From Zantedeschia hybrid cultivar (Eukaryota > Streptophyta > Magnoliopsida > Alismatales > Araceae), in contig JARZZO010000013.1 in NCBI GenBank assembly GCA_030544215.1, positions 30,053,229 through 30,117,228 on the forward strand: DNA of 64,000 bases. The letters run 5' to 3'. Position 1 is the stretch's first letter, and each line of letters opens with the position of its first letter. Below are positions 56,872-64,000 of the stretch, piece by piece. The notes under the pieces were generated by a model. That model did not search any database. It was not told the DNA's origin and was given only the letters and a program-made list of their open reading frames with translations. The translations under genes and the position numbers were made by a program.

Positions 56872-59800
56872 GTATCTCTGCCTGTTCTTGCCCACTGTTA
56901 CTTGTTTCTTTTAAGGTGTTTATTTTTCTCCCTTTAAAGAGCGGTTGGGTTTTGTTCTGTATCCATGCTTTGAAATGGGGTATGGATTTGGAGAAATATG
57001 GAATGCATTTGGCAATTGTTTGGTGTTGAGATTTTGTTTTGGAGGAGCCTCTTATGAGTTGCATCTGGATTTCACTTGTAATATAATCTCTAAGTTGGAA
57101 GATAAGGTTCCTGACATTTTATAGCGACACATTTGGAGGGGCATAACTTCTTAATTAGTCACCAGATTGAGAAGCCAATTTGGAGGGGCATAACTTCTTA
57201 ATTAGTCACCAGATTGAGAAGCCATTTGTGGTTCCATAAAATTGTTTAAAAGCTCTAGATTTTGTACCAATATAAAATCTCTGAAATGTGATCATTTTTG
57301 TGGTCCAAAAATGGTTACCTGTTATTTGTTTGCTATTTGTCCCAGATAATTCAAAATTCTAATATGGTTTTGGCCTAGCTGTTTTTAGGGGAGGACACTA
57401 GACCTTGGAAGCCATTTTTGTGCCTTTTTGGCTTTTAACCAAAAGGTCTAAACTGGATGCGTGCTAGTCTAGGACAAAAATTGGGTTGTTGGGAAGTTTT
57501 CACCTATGTGTGTACCCAGGGCTGCGATGCAGCATCTAATTGGAAGCACTTTTGGCCTTGCATACATTTCAGCTCAATTATTTTGTGGGAGGTCACTCAG
57601 GGTGTGTTTGGTGCGGCTTCCATTTGGGAGCATGTTTTGGCTTTCAGAGGCTTAGACCAATTTCGCTGCTCCACCGGAAATTCCCTTTGCCCCTACCGTA
57701 CTCAAGATTTGACTTGTCTAACTGTCCAAAATTGGTTATAACCATTGCCACTCTACATTTTCAAATTGAAAGTAAACTATGTAGTTGGAGGCGAGAGGCG
57801 AGCGAGGCGACCAGGGGTTCGCCATCGCCTCAAATGCCTAGGCGATCCCCTAGGCGTTTGAGGCGATGTGTTCTCTCACAAATCACCATGAAAGAAAAAA
57901 ATAATAATACAAGAAAAAAAAATCTGATATAATAATATGTAAGATTTTGAGAAGCATTGATTATGCCCAACATATAATATCCTAAGACCATCTACTACTC
58001 ATATAAGTAGTAGCTATGCTTAGGAATCATAAAAAATAAGGAAAAGAGAAAAAAGGGTGATGGGCATTGTTAAAAGAAGCATTAGTCACTTTGGAATAAT
58101 TAAGAATAAGAAAAAGTAATACTGCATAATTTAAAAAAAAAACAAACATTTAGCATAGACATCATAGGCAAGTGCCTTGGTGAATGAGGGGAAGATGAGG
58201 CGAGGCGAGGCGCTTTGGCTCGCCTCAACCTACTTTATTGCCTAGGCGAGCAAGGCAATCGCCTTTGATAACATAGAAAGTAAAAGACAAAAGTGGCTTC
58301 CAACTAAAAGTTCCATAAAACATGCCATAAGCTTGGAAGCCATTTGTGCAGACTGCATGCTTTAATTATTCTTTGGCATCCAACCAAAAATTAATAGTGC
58401 GATTGTTGGGGAAATTTTGACCTACCTAACTACTCAAATGAGTTATAATCACTCCCATCTAATATTTTCTAAGTTAAAAGTAGAACCTAAAAGCAGCTTT
58501 TAGCTAAGGATTCTGCCAAACACACCCCAAAATCATTTATAGCCCTAAAAGCTTTTGCTTTTATGCTATGCATCATTCCACGCTTTCATCGATTTCCATA
58601 ATTTGCAACCATGTAATATCTAAGATACAATTTCAAATGTGTTGTGGCTGGTCCCAGTATCTATTGCGTTACCGGATAACCTGATGGATGAATCATTCCA
58701 TCAAAGGGTTGGATATCAAGTCATTTTCCATTTATGGATACCCTGGATGAGAGAAATTAGGGGTTATCTGTCCCAGGTCTGCACTTCTTCATCATATAAT
58801 TTTTATCAACTTGATAAATGAAAGTTAACGTTAAAAGGCTGGAGTCTAATGCATCTTTGGTTTGGCACATATTCCACTGCCAAATGGGGCTCAAAGGAGC
58901 CTAGCAATTTGGGCTGTCAAGATATTTAATCAAAATTGCATCATGCAGAAGACTCAAGCTTGAGAAACAAATTCTCTTTCCATTTGTTTATTCTCTATGA
59001 ACAGTTATAATGTTTTATGGAGTTGGCCATTGATGAACTGTGATAAGTTCTTCAGTTTTCCATTGATTATTTGGAAATTTTTATAGTCTATGGAGAGAAC
59101 ACTTGAATTTTTGAGTGTAGATGCATTTCATCTCTACTTCTGTGTGTATTGTGCCTTAAACCCTACCAGTCTAAATGTCCCAAGGAGCAAGGTCCTTGGT
59201 AAATTTCAGCAGGTTTTGTGGCCAATTTTTCAGTCTGATGTCCAACCACCTCAAGAATATCATAAAAGCTCATCTAAGGCTGCCCATTGCATAACTGGAA
59301 GTGCGTCAATAAGGATAATGGCTGTCATAGACTTAAGTTCTTTGCTACAAATTGTTAGGTGTTCTTGCCCACATAAAGAACCAATTGAAGCAAATTACAA
59401 AAAGTGTACTGGCAAATCGTCCATATAATAATAGAATGTGTAATATGTGCTGTATAACTACGAATGAAAGGTGGAAGATGATGATGAAATAGTTGTTGTT
59501 GTTATTGTCATTATTTATTATTATTAAGCAAAAAAGTATTGCATAGAAAAAGGTAAAAAATATGAAGTTTTATAAGCATACTCCTCAATAGTCTCACTTC
59601 AACATTTTCCATTTTTAGGAAGGTTCAGTCTCCCTGCAGCTTTAGGTCCTGTTTGATTGCAGAATAAGGTAGAATATAATGAGTTATTTGCTCTGATTGT
59701 GTGGATTCCTTAACCTCAGCGAAAACGGTTTATTCCGGTATAAGGGAAACAAGAAATTTGTGAAAACAGCTCAAATTAACTATTCTATCTAGAATAAGTA

Positions 59801-62800
59801 TTAATGGCACCTTCTTTATCACATTTCATTTAATTAGAATAGCTTATTTTGGGTAGGGTTAGAATAAGGTTACCAAACTAAAGTGGGACTTGTTCTAGTA
59901 TAAGCAATCCCAGATTGCTTATGCCTAACAAGCAATCCGGCTATCATACTAGGCCCTAGTGTCTAGTGCAGTCTAATATTCTTTTACCAATTTCTTTGTG
60001 AGCATAGATCAGTATGCACCACTAAACAGTCTTTTTAGGTCTTCTATTATATCCTTAAATTTCATCAGGTCCCATTTCGGGTTGTCATTCTATTTTGTCT
60101 ACATTGGGCAGGCCTGTTCTATCTCAGTCAGTTCTGTTGAGGTGTGAGGTCTGTGAATGCCACTCCTAATCCATCCCATGTTTCTCATTTCTAATCCTGA
60201 CCGATATTTTATCATCCTCCAATTCAGCATCCTCTTTTTAGTGACTTCCATTTTTCCCTACTTTTTCATGTTCAACATTCAATTCTATATAACAATAGCT
60301 GGCTTTACTGTCATGTGGTGAACCTTGAGCATCAAACATGCCCTCTAATCACATAATATAACACAGTCTGCCCCCCACTTCACCTAATTAATCTTTATTA
60401 GCCACATATTTATCAACACCTCTAGCGCTTTCCAGAGTCTAGGTTATTTTATCAAACTGGTGTGACATAAATTTTGCTTCATTTTGTAAATGATCTTCAA
60501 CCCCTTTTCTTCTGGTACCTAGATCCAAATTATCAATGCATAACTCAATCCTATTCTAGAGCTTCTCATTGGGCTAATGTCATCAACAAAGAGTGTTAAT
60601 GTTATTATGTATATTTAAAGTCAAAACCTCTGTGACAAGCAAACAAGTCTATAAGACTGATCCTTGGCAGAAGCCAGTTGCCATTGAAAATTTTCAGGTT
60701 AAGAGTTGAATGATAAACTAGAACAATGGAGTTCCGCTTTGGAATCTAAAGGCTTTAGAATTAGTCAATTTAAGACAGAATACATGAAATGTAATTTCAG
60801 TAGCAGAGAGGTTGACCAAGTAGATTTAATTACTATTGAGGATCAAGTTATTCCTAAAGAGCCGGTTTGTTTTGTGGATGTGGTATTCTGGAATTCTTGT
60901 TCTCAGATCTCTTATTACTAGAACAAGAAGAATTCACTTTGGATGGAATAAGTAGTTCAGCGTAATAAATAGTTCCTACCTTTTAGGGGGAATGATTTAT
61001 TCTACTTATTCAAGGAATAATGCGTCCTCGCCCAGAATAATAAAGAATAACGCGTCCGGACTCTCAAACTGAATAAGCAGAATAGCGCGTCCTATTTGAC
61101 GCTTATTCTCAAAACAAACCAGCCCAAAAGTGACAACTTTCAATGTTTAGGGCCTATTATTCAAGATAATGGAGAGATCTAAGAAGTGTCACTCACAGAG
61201 TTAAAGCAAGTTGGCTAAAGTGGAGAAGTGCATCTGGAGTCCTTTGTGATCGACGGGTCCCCTTAAAACTTAAAGGTAAGTTTTATAGGATAATTATAAG
61301 ACCTGTTATGTTATATAGTTCTTAGTGATGGACTGTGAGAAAGGATCATGTGTAAAAATTGTGTGTTGCTGAAATGAGGATGTTGAGATAGATCATAGAT
61401 GAGTGGTAAAAGTAGAAAAGATAAAATTAGGAATGAATTTATATATAAAGATTTAGGGGTATCTCCTATTGACATTAAACTTAGGAAGAATAGGTTGCAA
61501 TGGTGTGATAGCATCATAGAATTAGAGTGGAGGAGGGTAGAAGACATCTAGGAAGACCTAAGATGAGGGGGTTGGATGTAGTTAGAAAAAACTTGGCATT
61601 GCTACGTGTTACTTCTAATTTGACACTGGATAGATTAAGATGGTGAGACATGATTCATGTAGCCGACCCCAGTTAGTTGGGATAAGGCTTTGATGATGAT
61701 GATGATGATGTATAGTGTTCCTTCTTTGTATCCATGAAAGCCTCATTTCTATTCTTATCCACTTCCTGAAATAACTTCCTCATTTGTGGGACTAATCATC
61801 ATTTCTATTGTGGACGTGCTAGATATAAAGCCAAGTAGCTCCTATTGGCCATTTTGGATTTCCATGCTCTATCTATCTATCACCCATTCTATGTATTCGC
61901 ACTTCATAGTGCAGTGCCTTCGTTTTATTCCTCTTTAGCTGCCATATTGATGCTGCATCAAGGTTGGTCATGTTGATCTAAGATCTTTCCTATTATCTGT
62001 GCTCTCTTCAACATCTCTGATTGTGCATTCTCATTTAACTCTTTTAGTTCCTTATTTATATTGAGTGTCCTTTGATTAATGATTTCTCAGGCTGCTCCTC
62101 CATCTTTCCGGCAAATATTTGTCCTTCATGAAGGCATTACCATCCTTATGCTTCATTAACTGGATGTAATCTATGTCTCTTGACCTCCCTGTAGTTTTTT
62201 GCAATTTTTTATATGGATGGCTTATCTTTTGCTAAGCTGTAGACTATGAAGTTTTCTGATGATACTCCATTAGCTTCTACATGTAGCAAAGCAGCTTGTA
62301 TTACATGATTCTATGTAATGATTCAGCTTGTGGCATGGTGCATACCCAGATCTCCTGTTTTGAGTGTTATTAGAAAGCTTACTGTCCATCCTTTTAGTGC
62401 TTGCTTGCCCTCCACCAGCCAGTTGGCCTTCTGTCAGAATCTTGACATTATGGTACTCATTTGCAGGTTATGTATGACAAATACTCTGGAAGAAGCCGGC
62501 GTTTTGGGTTTGTTACCATGAGCACAGTGGAGGATGCAAATGCAGCCATTGAGAAACTGAATGACACAGTATGTTCTTCCCCATCCCCCACCCCCCACCC
62601 CTTCTCTTCCCATTCTACTTCTTTGATTGTTCTCCAGACATGTAAGCTACCTAGCGATTGGATCCTCACTAGTCCATCAAAGTTTTATCTTGAAAATTCT
62701 CATACATTAACAGGAAATTGGGGGCCGTCAGATCAAAGTAAATGTGACAGAGAAGCCCTTGAAAACTGTAGATTTGTCTTCCCTCCAAGCTGATGAATCC

Positions 62801-63287
62801 CAATTTGTTGACAGCCCATTCAAAGTATATGTGGGTAATCTTGCCAGAACAGTGACAACCGAGGTACTCACCAAATTTTTCTCCGAGAGAGGAAAGGTTC
62901 TCAGTGCAAAGGTCTCACGGGTTCCTGGGACATCGAAGTCGCGTGGATTTGGTTTTGTTACATTTTCATCTGAAGAAGATATGGAAGCTGCTATTGTATC
63001 AGCAAACAATGCAGTAAGTTTCTATTCTTTTATGGAAATAAAAGCAGTATTGTAAAATCGTACTACGTTGTACATATTGCATATGAGTGATCTCTCCAAT
63101 CGTTTCGAAGTTTTTTTTGTTTCAGGTTACATAGGATTCCAGCATTATCTTTGAGGAATTCAAGAAAATAAATTAAAAAGAAAAACATGAGGCCAGCAGA
63201 TTCATGCAGTTTGCTAACCGTGCTTTCACACCATTCTCTCTATTTCAGATATTGGAAGGGCAACCAATCCGAGTCAACAAGGCGTAG
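56554..63287 (+). CDS. PSRP2: plastid-specific 30S ribosomal protein 2 (two-RRM chloroplast RNA-binding protein)
   Basis: The exons 56554-56871, 62467-62568, 62714-63013 and 63249-63287 join in frame to 252 residues, close to the length I remember for Arabidopsis PSRP2. Residues 1 to about 65 are Ser/Ala/Arg-rich, as in a chloroplast transit peptide. RRM1 has RNP2 LYVGNI (78-83) and RNP1 RRFGFVTM (117-124); RRM2 has RNP2 VYVGNL (178-183) and RNP1 RGFGFVTF (217-224). The linker [13 protein letters not shown] and the very C-terminal [10 protein letters not shown] match the PSRP2 type rather than the cp28/cp31 type, which have acidic N-terminal domains. The protein binds RNA and associates with the 30S plastid ribosome in the stroma. 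All introns are GT-AG (5595, 145, 235 bp). No disablement is seen. Confidence 0.92.
57131..57224. repeat. 47-bp perfect tandem duplication
   Basis: ATTTGGAGGGGCATAACTTC and the following 27 bases occur at 57131-57177 and again, identical by eye, at 57178-57224, in PSRP2 intron 1. Confidence 0.95.
57600..58527. mobile_element. possible TIR element split by MITE copy 5
   Basis: GGGTGTGTTTGG at 57600 and CCAAACACACCC at 58516-58527 are a perfect 12-bp inverted pair of a type common at plant MITE ends. I found no convincing target duplication. Without the nested MITE it would be about 0.42 kb. Confidence 0.5.
57777..58276. mobile_element. 0.5-kb hAT-type MITE, copy 5
   Basis: The ends CTATGTAGTTGGAGGCG and CGCCTTTGATAACATAG match the family, and a perfect 8-bp duplication AAAGTAAA lies at 57769-57776 and 58277-58284. 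The inner ends carry GGCGAGAGGCGAGCGAGGCG and GCCTAGGCGA palindromic motifs; the centre is AT-rich. It is in PSRP2 intron 1. Confidence 0.94.
58528..60699 (+). other. PSRP2 intron 1, middle part
   Basis: No coding or clear transposon. TAGGTCCTGTTTGATTGC (59644) and the inverted-looking CTATCATACTAGGCCCTA (near 59958) may bound a small worn MITE without visible target duplication. Confidence 0.35.
60700..61712 (+). mobile_element. RTE-type LINE, 3' fragment, interrupted by a MITE
   Basis: Encodes the RTE RT tail: [29 protein letters not shown] (60704-60800), then after the MITE QDNGEI (near 61170), [24 protein letters not shown] sequence with stops (61200-61260) and worn PVMLY.S.CWAVKK-like and NRLQWC-like motifs. 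The 3' end has CCGACCCCAGTTAGTTGGGA and a (GAT)n tail at 61692-61710. Multiple frame breaks. The 5' end is truncated. Confidence 0.82.
60861..61123. mobile_element. 0.26-kb MITE inside the RTE fragment
   Basis: GCCGGTTTGTTTTG at the left and CAAAACAAACCAGC at the right form inverted repeats. Flanks CCTAAAGA (60853-60860) and CCAAAAGT (61124-61131) are a worn 8-bp duplication. Removing the element rejoins the RTE protein at IPK|SDNFQ. Confidence 0.78.
61713..62466 (+). other. end of PSRP2 intron 1
   Basis: Unique-looking T-rich sequence leading to the exon 2 acceptor; nothing recognised. Confidence 0.4.
62467..62568 (+). CDS. PSRP2: PSRP2 exon 2 (RNP1 of RRM1)
   Basis: Thirty-four codons, [18 protein letters not shown] to KLNDT, between tttgcag and ACA|gtatgt, phase 0. 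It supplies the aromatic RNP1 residues Phe-Gly-Phe of the first RRM. Confidence 0.92.
62714..63013 (+). CDS. PSRP2: PSRP2 exon 3 (RRM2)
   Basis: One hundred codons, [15 protein letters not shown] to SANNA, between aacag and GCA|gtaagt, phase 0. It ends RRM1, gives the linker and holds both RNP motifs of RRM2. Confidence 0.93.
63249..63287 (+). CDS. PSRP2: PSRP2 exon 4 with stop
   Basis: Twelve codons ([12 protein letters not shown]) and TAG, after acceptor tttcag. This is the last strand of RRM2 and the family's C-terminus. Confidence 0.92.
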   Translation: MLEGQPIRVNKA

Positions 63288-63640
63288 ACTTGTGGGGTCA
63301 AACACTCGAGAGATGGAAAGTATCATAACATCAGAGCATGGATGTCATAAATGATCGCAGTGACATCAATCCTCTAGGAGCAGCTGGAGTTTGTAAGCAA
63401 TGCTTTGTATTTGGTTTTGTAGCCTATTTAAGGCATTCCTTTTGTAATCTCAAAGCCTGTTCTTGCTCACGTACCTGTTTACTTATGAATTCCTCCTTAC
63501 TGTGTTTGTGTCCATAGCCCACTGACAGCAAGAAAAATATTGAGACCCTGTAAGCATGAATGGCGAAGGGTACCAAACGACGGAAAAGAAGCACTAACTT
63601 AGTTCATACCAATAAAGCATACTACTAGATCAAGATTGAA
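63288..63640 (+). other. PSRP2: PSRP2 3' UTR (approximate)
   Basis: No coding after the stop. A canonical AATAAA lies at 63611-63616; an earlier end near 63450 after a TTTGTAATC-type signal is also possible. The window's remainder to 64000 shows nothing I can name. Confidence 0.45.
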
Positions 63641-64000
63641 TATTTCATAATCTTGAATTCATGGAAAAGAAACACTAAATTAATTCAATTAATAGTGTAG
63701 ATGCAAATGCACGGAGTGATGAATCATATGAAATAAGAAACACAAGTACTAAATTGTGAATGTGCATCATCTCCCATGAATTGGTCATCTACCATGCTAA
63801 ATGCTGAGATACACTGGTTACAATTTTAGAGACGGAGTGGTCTAGAGTGAAATTGCTTATCGAGTCTACATTGAAGTAGATGGTTGTACTCACCAACTCA
63901 ATAGACCTGGAAAAAAAAGGCAAGAACAAGATCGAAAAGGACTTGAAAGAGAGGATGAAATCAACAAATATTCCATTATTATAGAGCATAGTTAGAAACA

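Overview
The window is nuclear DNA from a flowering plant. Two multi-exon plant genes with GT-AG introns sit in a dense, nested background of plant transposons (L1-like and RTE-like LINEs, an Au-type SINE, hAT elements and MITEs, a Helitron, a probable solo LTR). The GC-rich, monocot-like codon use of one pseudogene and the very long LINE-filled introns would fit a monocot such as a palm, but that is inference; the species cannot be read from this sequence.

Gene 1 (+ strand, 5' part lies before base 1): the last six coding exons of TBCC domain-containing protein 1 (TBCCD1), at 581-685, 14729-14869, 27024-27227, 27486-27578, 27898-28009 and 40691-40734. All joins keep frame and encode 232 residues to the stop. 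Three introns are 12-14 kb long and hold almost all of the transposons in 1-40690: L1-like LINE-1 (+, about 4060-8655) tail to tail with LINE-2 (-, about 8656-12320); an Au-type SINE (12717-12868); LINE-3 (-, about 15142-24575), split by a 7.1-kb hAT element (16866-24001) that itself carries a probable solo LTR (17161-18843); LINE-4 (-, about 31925-37000), split by two MITEs; and two 1.2-kb MITEs (2104-3292, 30440-31651).

Between the genes (41.1-56.2 kb): a GC-rich relic of a flavin-containing monooxygenase gene (41630-42050, three in-frame stops); a very AT-rich stretch with about three diverged 0.9-kb tandem units, the third interrupted by a 1.57-kb non-autonomous Helitron (47093-48665); about 5 kb of AT-rich DNA with nothing recognisable; and a nested block (54115-56238) in which a Harbinger/Tourist-like element holds further insertions, including a poly(A)-tailed retrocopy on the - strand.

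Gene 2 (+ strand, 56554-63287): a complete four-exon gene for the chloroplast-targeted two-RRM protein PSRP2 (plastid-specific 30S ribosomal protein 2), 252 residues. Its 5.6-kb first intron contains nested MITEs and an RTE-type LINE 3' fragment.

The two intact genes are unrelated in function: TBCCD1 is a tubulin cofactor C-like cytoskeleton/organelle-positioning protein, PSRP2 a plastid ribosome-associated RNA-binding protein. No new defence, metabolic or RNA system was found. The most informative material is the transposon history: a multi-copy hAT-type MITE family with readable 8-bp target duplications in five copies (three exact, one 7/8, one degenerate), a four-layer nest, and a Helitron insertion whose empty site is preserved in a neighbouring tandem unit.
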